From: QHWK01 sp035315685
Lineage (GTDB): Bacteria; Acidobacteriota; Vicinamibacteria; Vicinamibacterales; CAVVIG01
Assembly (NCBI GenBank): GCA_035315685.1
Contig: DATFXR010000394.1
Location: 1-17,779 of the forward strand
Direction: 5' to 3'
Length of the DNA: 17,779 nt
A program made the translations under genes and the position numbers. Of this stretch, positions 7,506 through 15,299 are shown piece after piece. Positions within the stretch are counted from its first letter, which is position 1, and each line of letters opens with the position of its first letter. The notes under the pieces were generated by a model. The model searched no databases. It worked only from the letters and a program-made list of their open reading frames with translations, and was not told the DNA's origin.

Positions 7506-8810
7506 TCAGGACTGCGTGTGGACTCTGGCGGGTGCCGCCGGCGTTCGCGTGAGTCGCAGTTGTGCAGTCTCAATCCGTTGGCGGACGACCGGATCCGACT
7601 CGCTGGTCGCCGCCTTCAGGGCCGCGTCGGCCTCCGGTCCACCGATGAAGCCGAGGGCCGTCGCGATCTGCCCGCGCACGAACGGGTCGGGATCACTGAA
7701 CCGCGCTGCGACGGCCGCGACGATCGGTCGGCCAAGCTCCACCAGGTACGACAATGCGTCGTCGCTCCGGTCGCGGTCGGCCAGCGCGTCCAGCACGCGG
7801 TTGACGCCATCGCGACCCGCCGCCGCAAGTGCGAACGCCATCGCGATGAGTACGCGCGTGTCTTTCTCCGAAGCCATCGCGGCCTCGATCCGTGGTGCTG
7901 CAGCGCCGGCACCGCCTGCGCGTGCCAGACCCTCGAAGGCCGCTCTTCGGTGGGCCGGATACCCGGACCTGGCCTGCGCCTCGAACAGTGGAATCATCGA
8001 CGGGTGACCGATCGCCGCGAGCGCGCTGATCGCGGACCGGCCCGCTACCCCGCGCACGTAGAACGTGAACTGGTCGGTCAGCGCGACAACCGCCTGTTCG
8101 TCGCGAAGATCACCCACTGCACGCATCGACGCGAGCCTGACCTCGAGCGCTTCGTCGTTGATCCGGCCGATCAGCGGCACGCCGGCGTCCTGCACCCGCA
8201 GACGACCGAGCGCTCGGGCCGCCGCGACTCTCACCGACGGCTCACGGTCGCTCAAGGACGCGAGGAGCTCGAATGCGGCGGCATCGGTGACCGGCGGTGT
8301 CAGGACGATGCCGACGGCGTATGCCGCGTCGCGACGGACAGATGGCTCTTTGTCACCGAGCGCCTTGACGAGGGCCGTCGACAGTTCTGGAGGTACCGAC
8401 CAGAGCTGGCCATGGAACGGCGCGGCCTCGAAGGCCGCCGCCGCGTTGACCGAATGATTCGCGCGCGGCGGCACGTAGACACCGATCACGCCGGCGATGG
8501 CGCCCTCGCGGATGTCGATCTCGGCATCGCCGAGAAGACCGGCGAGCAAAGGCAGCGTTTCGGGTCCACCCAGCTCGCGCAGTCCTCGCAAGGCCTGTCG
8601 TCGCACCTGCGCCGACCCGCTGCCGACATCCTGTGCGAGCTGCGGCAGCCGCGGGATGGACGTCTGGTCCGGCAAGTCCGCCGCGGCCCATCCCGGCTTG
8701 CTCAAGGCCAGCCCGACGAGCGCTGCCGCCACGTGGCAGTGAAAGAGCAGTCGCGGTCTCGTTCGTCGAGGCCGGGCGATGAAGAGTGGATGTCTCTCGT
8801 GTGCCTGCAT
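7506..8810 (-). CDS. Exported HEAT-repeat protein
   Basis: 434 residues. The N-terminus is basic ('RPRRTRPR', 13-20), followed by a hydrophobic stretch and 'WAAAD' (41-45), a likely signal peptide or anchor. The rest is helical HEAT/PBS-type repeats of about 30 residues, e.g. 'QVRRQALRGLRELGGPETLPLLAGLLGD', 'PSVRRDAAYAVG', 'PSVRVAAARALGRLRVQDAGVPLIG', 'PFVRGQIATALGFIGGPEADAALKAA'. Such solenoids bind proteins; no catalytic motif is seen. The ATG at 8810 shares its A with the TGA of the upstream barrel gene (TGATG), and AAAGGTG lies 8 nt before it inside that gene, so translation is probably coupled. Together they suggest an envelope scaffold working with the outer-membrane protein. Confidence 0.88.
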   Translation of the reverse strand: MQAHERHPLFIARPRRTRPRLLFHCHVAAALVGLALSKPGWAAADLPDQTSIPRLPQLAQDVGSGSAQVRRQALRGLRELGGPETLPLLAGLLGDAEIDIREGAIAGVIGVYVPPRANHSVNAAAAFEAAPFHGQLWSVPPELSTALVKALGDKEPSVRRDAAYAVGIVLTPPVTDAAAFELLASLSDREPSVRVAAARALGRLRVQDAGVPLIGRINDEALEVRLASMRAVGDLRDEQAVVALTDQFTFYVRGVAGRSAISALAAIGHPSMIPLFEAQARSGYPAHRRAAFEGLARAGGAGAAAPRIEAAMASEKDTRVLIAMAFALAAAGRDGVNRVLDALADRDRSDDALSYLVELGRPIVAAVAARFSDPDPFVRGQIATALGFIGGPEADAALKAATSESDPVVRQRIETAQLRLTRTPAAPARVHTQS

Positions 8811-9538
8811 CAGAACCGCACCTTTGCAAAGACGCTCATCGGAAGCGAGAAGCGCCTGCCCGTGTCGTTGACTCCCCGGAGGTTCGGATCGGTGAAGAGC
8901 GGTTCGGCGCCCGGCTTGCCCTGGTACCGAAGCCCGAGCTCCACGCCCACCGCGAGCACGTCGGAAACGTCGTAGCTGACGCCAGCGTCGCCACCAAAGA
9001 TGAACAGCGCCGATCCCTTGAAGTACGGCTGGTTGGCCAGAGTCAGTCCCACCTCGACCACCCTGAACGTGGCGTCGGTGGCCAGGAGATAACGCAGACC
9101 GGCTGCCGCGGCCACGTAGGTGCGGATCGGACCTTCGGGCCGCAGGTAATAGCGCAGGCCGCCCTCGAAATCGAACGCATCGGAATTGGACAAGCGAGCC
9201 CTGAGCGGGTAGCCGGCCACCGATCCCACGATGCGCTCGGTGCCGTTGTACTTGCCCCAGCCAAACGTCCCGAAGACCTCGCGTCTGTAGTCGAGTCCGA
9301 GGCTGCCCGTGAACCGGAGTTTCAACGCGTCGCTGAAGTGGTTGCTGAGAGCCTGTTCCACCAGAACCGACGGCTTGCCGTCGATTGTCCCGACCCCCTC
9401 CTCGATCGCATTGCCGGCCAGGCTGAGACCGGTGCCCACGAAGACGGTGACCGAACGTGTTCCTTCGACACCCTGCGCATGCGCGGCACTCGGGGCCATG
9501 GCAAGGAGGACAGTGGCAAGCAGCCGTCTTGGCGTCAC
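8810..9538 (-). CDS. Outer-membrane beta-barrel protein
   Basis: 242 residues starting at GTG 9538, with GGAG 5 nt upstream; the nearby ATG is out of frame and stops at once. The signal peptide ends at A19-H-A21/Q22. The mature part alternates polar and hydrophobic residues in strands, e.g. 'ALKLRFTGSLGLDYRREVFGTFGW', 'FDFEGGLRYYLRPEGPIRTYVAAAAGLRYLL', 'DVLAVGVELGLRYQG', and ends 'SVFAKVRF' with the C-terminal Phe typical of BAM-inserted barrels. The size suggests an 8-10-strand barrel. The ligand is unknown. It is the first gene of a TGATG-coupled pair with the HEAT protein. Confidence 0.83.
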   Translation of the reverse strand: MTPRRLLATVLLAMAPSAAHAQGVEGTRSVTVFVGTGLSLAGNAIEEGVGTIDGKPSVLVEQALSNHFSDALKLRFTGSLGLDYRREVFGTFGWGKYNGTERIVGSVAGYPLRARLSNSDAFDFEGGLRYYLRPEGPIRTYVAAAAGLRYLLATDATFRVVEVGLTLANQPYFKGSALFIFGGDAGVSYDVSDVLAVGVELGLRYQGKPGAEPLFTDPNLRGVNDTGRRFSLPMSVFAKVRF

Positions 9539-9600
9539 AAACGCTCCATGGGCTGGGCCGGAGTCGATTCCGGACGATCGCTGATCCTCAGTAGCGCCAC

Positions 9601-9606
9601 ATTATA
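9601..9606 (-). promoter_or_regulatory. Consensus -10 box (TATAAT) of the barrel/HEAT unit
   Basis: A perfect TATAAT on the minus strand lies 63-68 bp before the GTG start, in otherwise GC-rich DNA. It is centred in CACAATATAATGTG, whose outer CACA/TGTG arms form an inverted repeat, so a repressor could cover the box. No good -35 is seen. The leader would hold a CCGGA/TCCGG hairpin (9558-9573). Confidence 0.5.
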
Positions 9607-9664
9607 TTGTGATTCGGCCTGTCCGGACCACCATCCGCTGGGCCGGGCCGTGGGCGACCTGCCG

Positions 9665-9964
9665 TCAGATCGGGAAGACGCGATCGAGTCGTAACAGGCG
9701 GAAGATGGCGAGCGGCTGGTCTTTCAGGCCGACGAGTTTCACCGCGGCCCCGTAGTTCCTGGTGCGCTTGTAGAAGCTCACGACGACGCCGACGCCCGTG
9801 CTGTCGATGTGGCGCAGGCGCGTCAGATCCAACGTGATACGTACGCGCCGATCGTTGATGATCCCGTCGATAGCGTGGCGCAGCTCGGGCGCTGTAACGG
9901 CGTCCAGCGTGCCTTCGATTTCGAGCGTCGTGTCGTCTCCCTCGTCTCTTCGCGAATGAATCAT
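9665..9964 (-). CDS. STAS-domain protein, anti-anti-sigma factor type
   Basis: 99 residues, the length of a stand-alone STAS domain. The diagnostic segment is 'ITLDLTRLRHIDSTGVGVVVSFYKRT' (43-68); S55 in DSTG is the position phosphorylated by RsbW/SpoIIAB-type anti-sigma kinases in the family. 'GTLDAVTAPELRHAID' (18-33) is the usual first strand-helix. It would bind an anti-sigma factor or act in a partner-switching module in the cytoplasm, but no kinase, phosphatase or sigma gene is nearby. The ATG at 9964 overlaps the stop of a possible 48-residue frame (ATGA). It ends 126 bp before the barrel gene, which has its own -10 box. Confidence 0.92.
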   Translation of the reverse strand: MIHSRRDEGDDTTLEIEGTLDAVTAPELRHAIDGIINDRRVRITLDLTRLRHIDSTGVGVVVSFYKRTRNYGAAVKLVGLKDQPLAIFRLLRLDRVFPI

Positions 9965-10107
9965 GACTCATCGCCCGCTGACAGGACGCGCGGTTTGCCA
10001 CGACACGGCGCTCGACTGAGCGTGTCGGCGATGGTCGCGACGAATCGCCGCGCGTCTTCGTCCGTCACGATGCCGGCGTCGCACCGCCGCCGGCTTGGAA
10101 CAATCAC
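9961..10107 (-). CDS. Possible short coupled ORF before the STAS gene (48 aa)
   Basis: The frame starts at GTG 10107 and ends with a TGA that shares ATGA with the STAS start. It reads 'MIVPSRRRCDAGIVTDEDAR', then 'RFVATIADTLS', with GC-rich third positions in its second half. Upstream the same frame stays open without a start, and a different frame ending 'HVGRIAGVIDVRRSKL' stops exactly at its start (GTGA overlap). Either these are tiny coupled genes or one gene broken by a frameshift. No Shine-Dalgarno and no recognised family. Confidence 0.33.
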   Translation of the reverse strand: MIVPSRRRCDAGIVTDEDARRFVATIADTLSRAPCRGKPRVLSAGDES

Positions 10108-10570
10108 AACTTCGAACGTCGCACGTCGATCACGCCAGCGATGCGACCCACGTGGCGATGCTCGTCGCTGGTGTTGAAAAAGCCCGCGCCACTGCGATTG
10201 TTACACAAGGCACGCTGAGCGGGCGCCTGTGACCGTCGATCACTGATATTCAATACGCCCAATCGGCACGCGGTGCTGTCTAGAGTCGTACGCGACGATC
10301 GGAAGCGACAGAATTGAATGGCCTCCGAAGAGTGGACCACCGGGTCCTCGGCAAGATCTACTACGCGTTACAAGAGTGAAACATGCTCGACATGTCGGCT
10401 CGTGATGCAACCCATGTAAGAAGTTCAGAACCCCTGTGTGGGATCGCGGCGGCCCGCGTCGCACGAATCGAGGAAAGCAAATACTTCTGTTGAACCGCCA
10501 CACCGGGCTCCGTGGTTCCAATCTTGCTCTTCATCGGTTCGCCGTCCCCCACCATCAGGAGAACAACGAT
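10108..10570. other. Gap of about 460 bp, mostly non-coding
   Basis: The first 100 bp may hold the minus-strand frame ending at 10104 ('GFFNTSDEHRHVGRIAGVIDVRRSKL', good codon use only over its last 26 codons; formal start GTG 10340). The rest has lower GC and no convincing gene; the plus frame from GTG 10436 is only an in-frame extension of the secreted protein. ACATG-CTCGA-CATGT (10381-10395) is a perfect inverted repeat with a 5-bp spacer. The promoter of the 10571 gene should lie here, but I cannot place a convincing -35/-10 pair. Confidence 0.4.
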
Positions 10571-11420
10571 ATGTGTAATCGGGTAAACGGGTGGTGTGCG
10601 TCCGTCTGTTCGCTCTCTCTGTTCTCGCTTGCAGCGTTACAGATCGGCGCCGGCGCGGCGTTCGCTCAGTCGTCCGGGTCGGGTGGCGGTTCGTTCTCGA
10701 ACGCCTTCCTGATTCCGACGGTCGTGTGTTCGGCCGGCAGCTTCGATCCGAGCACGCTGACGTGCGACCACGCGGGTGGCGGAGCGAAAGTCCTCTTTGG
10801 AAACATCAAGACGCCGAGCGCCGCCAACAAGAACGTCCTCATCATGGCGACGCTCGAAAGCAGCATCCTCACGAATACGGTCGTCGCATCGAAGGGCGGC
10901 AACAACTCCACGTCGACGGCAAGCGCCTCGGTGATCGTGACGCCGAAGGTCTATCTGTGCCCGAGCAACGACTGCAGCGGCGCGAGCGGCACCCTGGTAG
11001 ACATCACGACGATGGGCGGCTCCGTCACGCCCGATCGCGTGACGTTCAATCAGCGGACGCAGACGTTGAGCGCTAAGCCTCGCAGGTCTGAATTGCACCG
11101 CGAACACCACAACCGGAGTCATCACTTGCACCGATCCTGAAACGATCGGCCTGCTCCTCAGCACGATGTCGGCCAATGGATTCAATTTTCTCGTTCAAAC
11201 ACCGGGGCAGGGCGTCTATCAGGTGCAGCTCGGCGTGGCACTCGAGGCCTCGGCCACGACCAACGCGCTTCCGGCCGGTGCGCAGGCCACCGTCGGTGTC
11301 GGCGCAGGTTCGCTCGTCGAGATGATCGTCCAGGCCCAGACGCCGTTCGACACGATCAAAGTCTGCAACCGCGGTCCTCAGGCTGGCACGGGCGGTCCGG
11401 CCAACTGCGGCCCGCAGTAA
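10571..11420 (+). CDS. Secreted Cys-containing protein of unknown function, frameshifted
   Basis: The ATG at 10571 has AGGAG 9 nt upstream. The signal peptide ends near A30-F-A32/Q33. The mature part is Ser/Thr/Gly-rich with paired cysteines ('VVCSAGSFDPSTLTCDH', 'VYLCPSNDCSG', 'LNCTANTTTGVITCTDPE'). The starting frame turns into basic nonsense after 'RTQTLSAK' and stops at 11140, while the protein clearly continues one frame over from about 11079 to the TAA at 11420 ('TIGLLLSTMSANGFNFLVQT', 'VYQVQLGVALEASATT'). Removing one C from the CC at 11078-11079 gives a smooth 'LSAKLAGLNCTANTTTG' and a 282-residue protein. This may be a real mutation or a sequencing error; no slippery site is seen. 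No named family is recognised. Confidence 0.75.
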
Positions 11421-11486
11421 GATCGCGCCGCAGTGAGTTATCGTTGGTGAACCGGGGCGCCGAAAGCGCTATCACGTCCTGGCCGC

Positions 11487-11520
11487 GCTCGCAGGATCGA
11501 TGCGAATCGATCCTGCGAGC
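11487..11520. terminator. Strong bidirectional hairpin terminator
   Basis: GCTCGCAGGATCGAT and ATCGATCCTGCGAGC form a perfect 15-bp stem closed by the GNRA-type loop GCGA. It lies between two converging stops (11420 on plus, 11550 on minus). No run of T follows on either strand, so it may act as a stem-only terminator or a 3'-end stabiliser. Confidence 0.72.
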
Positions 11521-11549
11521 CGGGCGGACGTTGTTGCGCGCTGCACGTT

Positions 11550-14500
11550 CTACGGGCTCACGTTGAACGCGATGGTCTGCGTCAGCGATTTGCCGCCCGT
11601 ATCAACCGCCTGCACGCTCACGAAGACCGTGCCGGCGACCGTTGGCGTCCCCGAAACCACCCCAGTCGCCGGGTTGAGCGTGAGGCCGGATGGCATCGCA
11701 TTCAGCGCTGTGAACGTGTAGCTGCCCGAGCCGCCCACGAACAGCAGCGGCTGCGTATACGGCTGGTTCACGACGAGTGTCGTGCCGGCAAGCGGCAACG
11801 TGTTGTACAGCGACGACAGCTCGGAGATCCTCCACGTGAATGCCTTGGTCACTTTCGTGGCGACCGCATCGGTGACGGCGATCGTGAACGTGTAGAGGCC
11901 CGGTGACATCGGGCGGCCGGCGAGGAACGTGAACCCCGGCGCCGCACCGGAGCCGATGGTCTCGCCCGGCCCCTGGATAGAGATGCCCGCCGGCAACGGC
12001 AGGGAGCCTGCCTCGAGCGTCCATGTGTACGGCGCCGTTCCGCCGATCGCATTGAGTGCGACGAAGACGGTGTTGCCGATCGTCGTGTCGAAAATCGCCG
12101 CGTTGTTGATGATCGTGAGCGTCGCGCCCGGGTTGACGATGCGAAGCGATACGACCTTCTGCACGGTGCCGGCCGCTCCGGTCGCCTGCACGGTGAACGA
12201 GCCGATGAAGTTGATGTTCGGCGGAGTACCGGAGAGAACGCCGGTCGCGCCGTTCAGTGTCAGGCCGGTCTGCGGCAGCGCGCCGCCGACGACCGACCAC
12301 GTGCACGTCGACCCGCATCCGGGCGGGTTGGTCGTCAGCGGCTGGTTGTATGCGACTCCGGCCGTTCCCGTCGGGAGGACGCCGTTGGTCCCCGCAACGA
12401 TCGCAAACGGGTCGACGACCAGCGTATACGTGACGGAATTGAAGCCGCTCACGACGGCATCTGTCAGCGCGATCTGCGGCGAGAACGTGCCGGCGCTCGT
12501 CGGCGTTCCCGAGATAGTGCCGGTCGCATTGATGCTGAGACCAGGCGGCAGGTTCAGCGCGGCCCAACTGTAGGATGATCCACCGAACGGCGCGAACGTG
12601 AACGAGTACGGCACGTTGAGCGTCGCCTTCGGCAGCTGGATCAGGGAGAGAATCCGCAGCGGCGTGACGTTGACCGTGATCGCACGGTCGATCACGCCGG
12701 CCGCGGAGTCTGTGGCACGGATGGATGTCGGATACGAACCGGGCGTCGTCAGCACGCCGAGCAGGCTGCCCGAGCCGCTCGGTGACGGCGCGACGGGCAG
12801 CGGCGGCCCGCTTTGCACACGCATTCCGGGCACTTGCGGCGCGCCAGGCGTGACCGAATAGGCGTACGGCGGCGTACCGTCGAACGCCTGCAGTCCAGTG
12901 GTGAACGTTCCGATCGCCAGCGTGAAGGTCGGCCCCACTGTCAGGTTGAGCGGCGGGTTCACGCCGGCCGGATACACGTTGATGGTAAAGGTCCGTATCA
13001 GGATGTCACCGCCGGAGTCCGTCGCGCGCGCCGTGAACGTGTACTGACCGCTTGCGGTTGGCGTCCCGGTAATCGTGCCGTCCGCGTTGAACGTCAGTCC
13101 GGGCGGCATGTACATGAACGGCTCCAGCGCTCCGGTCACGGAGCCAGTAAAGCCCGTGACGATGATGGATCCGTTGTACGGTGTGCCGACGTGCCCGACC
13201 GGCAGATTGATGCTGACGATCGATATCGGCGTCACGGTGATCGAGATCTGACGCAGGCCGAAGTTCGAGGCGTTGGTCGAGTCCTGCGCCTTGACGACGA
13301 ACGTGAACGTGCCCGATGTTCCGGCAGGCGGAGTACCGCTCAGCACCCCGCCTCCGGAGAGCGCAAGGCCTGCGGGCAGACTGCCGCTCGCGAGGGACCA
13401 GGTGAAGCCCGACGGCGCGCAACACGCGTTGAGTTGATTGAAATAGAACTGCCCCGCGGTGATCGTCCCGAAATCCTCGGACGTGTTGACGAACACGTTC
13501 GTGGAAGTGCCGACGAACATGTAATTCGTCAGTCGCAGTTTCATGCCGTCGGCGTCGGTGAATTCGAGCACCGGCGCGAACTGACCCGCTTCGGTCGGCG
13601 TGCCCGATACGGTGAGCGCCGTCGGATCCAGCGTCAGCCCGAGCGGCAGGCGCCGGCCGACGATCGCGGCGGTGTACGGGAGTCGCCCTCCGATCACACG
13701 CAGATAGGTCGAAAACGGCTGGCCGACCGTGCCGCCCTGGAGGTACTGGGTCAGCGCCAGCGGGGAGACGCGCAGATCGAATGCATTCGTGGCCGAGCGG
13801 CCGTCAGGATCCTGAACCGAGAGCTGAACGGGAAATGTGCCGGTCGCAGACGGTGCGCCCCAGAGCTCCAGGTTTTCCGGGGCGATCCAGCTCGTCGTGG
13901 TTCCGCTGCCCGTTCGCGCACTCATGCCGGGCGGAAGGCCGCCCGCGGTCCACGAGAAAGGCGCGCGGCCACCGTTGGTGACGAACGCCTCATCGACGCA
14001 CGTCGTGCCGAGCGAGCAGTCGTCGAAGAACTCCGTCTGGAAGCTCGAGTTCCTGGGCGACACCGTCGGGAGCCTCATCGGGACGCTCAGGATGTCGATC
14101 GACATCGTCTTCGTGAACGTCGCGTTGCTGCTGTCCTTGGCGGTGACGTTGAACCACCAGTGTGTCGGGTTGACTGTCGTCGTACCGGAGATCGTCCCGG
14201 TCGTCGAATTGAGCGTCAGCCCGAACGGCAGGTTGTTCGCCGTGAACGTGTAGCCGCCGGTACCCCCTGATGCGGCGATCGTCGCCGTGTACGGGACGCT
14301 TTGCGTCGCGTTCGGCAGCGACCCGTTGGTCGTGATTTGAACCGCGTAGATGTTCATCTGGATGCCGCCGCCAATCTGACCGACGCTGTCGGCAGCGCTG
14401 AAATTTATCTGTTGGAAGGTTCCAGCCGCCGTGGGTGTTCCCGACAGCAGACCCGACGTGCTGAGCGACATCCCGGGAGGAAGCGTGGCGGGATTGACGG

Positions 14501-15257
14501 TCCACGTCACGGCGCCGATCGCATTGTTCGCGGTGAGCTGGTACGAAAAGGGCTGGCCGACGAACGCGTCCGGCGCCTGAAAATAATCCTTCAAGATCAT
14601 CGGGATGACGCGAACCCGATACGTCAGCGGCGTCCCGTTTCTGAGAAGCGTGAACTTGTAGGTTCCGGTGGCGGTGGAGACGCCAATGATGCCGGCATGC
14701 GCGTCAGGCTGGAACCATGGCGGCGTGTCGGTCCGCAGCGACGTTCCCGGCGGAAGTGAGCTGGCGGGGTCGACCGCCCATGTGAAGACGCCGCCGCCCA
14801 GTTGTGCCCACATCTGGCCCATCGGATAGGTGCCCAGGTCGATGGTTCCGAATGCCTGCGTGTCGAGCGCCATGATCGCAGTTCGGATCTCCGTGATGTG
14901 CACGGTCTTGATCAGCGTCTGCTGCGGCGTCAGCGTCGGATCCGTGTACGAAGGCACGGGGCGGGCGGCGGCGACGTAGGCTTCCTGCAACGCGGTTCGC
15001 AACTCGATCACGTGCAGCGCCTTCGCTGCCACGCCGGTCAGGTTCGCGTCCGTGAAGACGAACGCGGGCAGTCCGAACTGGGCGCGGAGCGCGTTGATGA
15101 GCACCCGGAGTTCGGCAATCTGCACCGCTTTGATTGGTACTCCGGCGATCAGCGGATCGTCGGTGAACAACCTGGCCGCAACCGCCACACCGGGCGAGGC
15201 CAGGTTGATGAGGAACGCAAGTCCAACGGCAACGAGAGACAGGTGCGTGCGACGCAT
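11550..15257 (-). CDS. Large secreted protein of about a dozen Ig-like modules
   Basis: 1235 residues. The signal peptide spans about 1-28. Residues 29-132 hold three related units ('FTDDPLIAGVPIKAVQIAELRVLINALR', 'FTDANLTGVAAKALHVIELRTAL', 'YTDPTLTPQQTLIKTVHITEIRTAI'), a head I have seen on acidobacterial secreted proteins. From about 140 to the end, Ig/cadherin-like modules of about 90 residues repeat the pattern 'LPPGLxLNxxTGxxSGTPTxAGTF' (He_PIG type); I count 11-12. Ions or carbohydrates are typical ligands of such folds, but no specific site is seen. There is no C-terminal anchor, sorting signal or barrel. The ATG has a weak AGGG 9 nt upstream and follows the fibre-like gene by 42 bp, so the two are probably co-transcribed. 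The role is likely adhesion or matrix building (inference). Confidence 0.9.
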   Translation of the reverse strand: MRRTHLSLVAVGLAFLINLASPGVAVAARLFTDDPLIAGVPIKAVQIAELRVLINALRAQFGLPAFVFTDANLTGVAAKALHVIELRTALQEAYVAAARPVPSYTDPTLTPQQTLIKTVHITEIRTAIMALDTQAFGTIDLGTYPMGQMWAQLGGGVFTWAVDPASSLPPGTSLRTDTPPWFQPDAHAGIIGVSTATGTYKFTLLRNGTPLTYRVRVIPMILKDYFQAPDAFVGQPFSYQLTANNAIGAVTWTVNPATLPPGMSLSTSGLLSGTPTAAGTFQQINFSAADSVGQIGGGIQMNIYAVQITTNGSLPNATQSVPYTATIAASGGTGGYTFTANNLPFGLTLNSTTGTISGTTTVNPTHWWFNVTAKDSSNATFTKTMSIDILSVPMRLPTVSPRNSSFQTEFFDDCSLGTTCVDEAFVTNGGRAPFSWTAGGLPPGMSARTGSGTTTSWIAPENLELWGAPSATGTFPVQLSVQDPDGRSATNAFDLRVSPLALTQYLQGGTVGQPFSTYLRVIGGRLPYTAAIVGRRLPLGLTLDPTALTVSGTPTEAGQFAPVLEFTDADGMKLRLTNYMFVGTSTNVFVNTSEDFGTITAGQFYFNQLNACCAPSGFTWSLASGSLPAGLALSGGGVLSGTPPAGTSGTFTFVVKAQDSTNASNFGLRQISITVTPISIVSINLPVGHVGTPYNGSIIVTGFTGSVTGALEPFMYMPPGLTFNADGTITGTPTASGQYTFTARATDSGGDILIRTFTINVYPAGVNPPLNLTVGPTFTLAIGTFTTGLQAFDGTPPYAYSVTPGAPQVPGMRVQSGPPLPVAPSPSGSGSLLGVLTTPGSYPTSIRATDSAAGVIDRAITVNVTPLRILSLIQLPKATLNVPYSFTFAPFGGSSYSWAALNLPPGLSINATGTISGTPTSAGTFSPQIALTDAVVSGFNSVTYTLVVDPFAIVAGTNGVLPTGTAGVAYNQPLTTNPPGCGSTCTWSVVGGALPQTGLTLNGATGVLSGTPPNINFIGSFTVQATGAAGTVQKVVSLRIVNPGATLTIINNAAIFDTTIGNTVFVALNAIGGTAPYTWTLEAGSLPLPAGISIQGPGETIGSGAAPGFTFLAGRPMSPGLYTFTIAVTDAVATKVTKAFTWRISELSSLYNTLPLAGTTLVVNQPYTQPLLFVGGSGSYTFTALNAMPSGLTLNPATGVVSGTPTVAGTVFVSVQAVDTGGKSLTQTIAFNVSP

Positions 15258-15299
15258 CGTCGGTATCCCTGGTTCGATTGGGTAGCTGCGTGACGCCCG

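Noticed and set aside
7143..8975. 610-codon plus-strand open frame
   Set aside because: It overlaps the 3' end of the cupredoxin gene and runs antisense to the whole HEAT gene; its text is Arg/Asp/Gln-rich with no domain, a GC-rich antisense artefact.
10436..10570. N-terminal extension of the secreted protein from GTG 10436
   Set aside because: It has no ribosome site and would put 45 polar residues before a good signal peptide; the ATG at 10571 has AGGAG at normal spacing.
12813..14270. 485-codon plus-strand open frame
   Set aside because: Antisense to the Ig-repeat gene, Arg-rich with no recognisable motif; the minus strand is clearly coding.
11550..15257. DNA-level repeat array or CRISPR-like structure
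   Set aside because: The repetition is at protein level (Ig-like modules with varied codons); there are no conserved direct DNA repeats with spacers.
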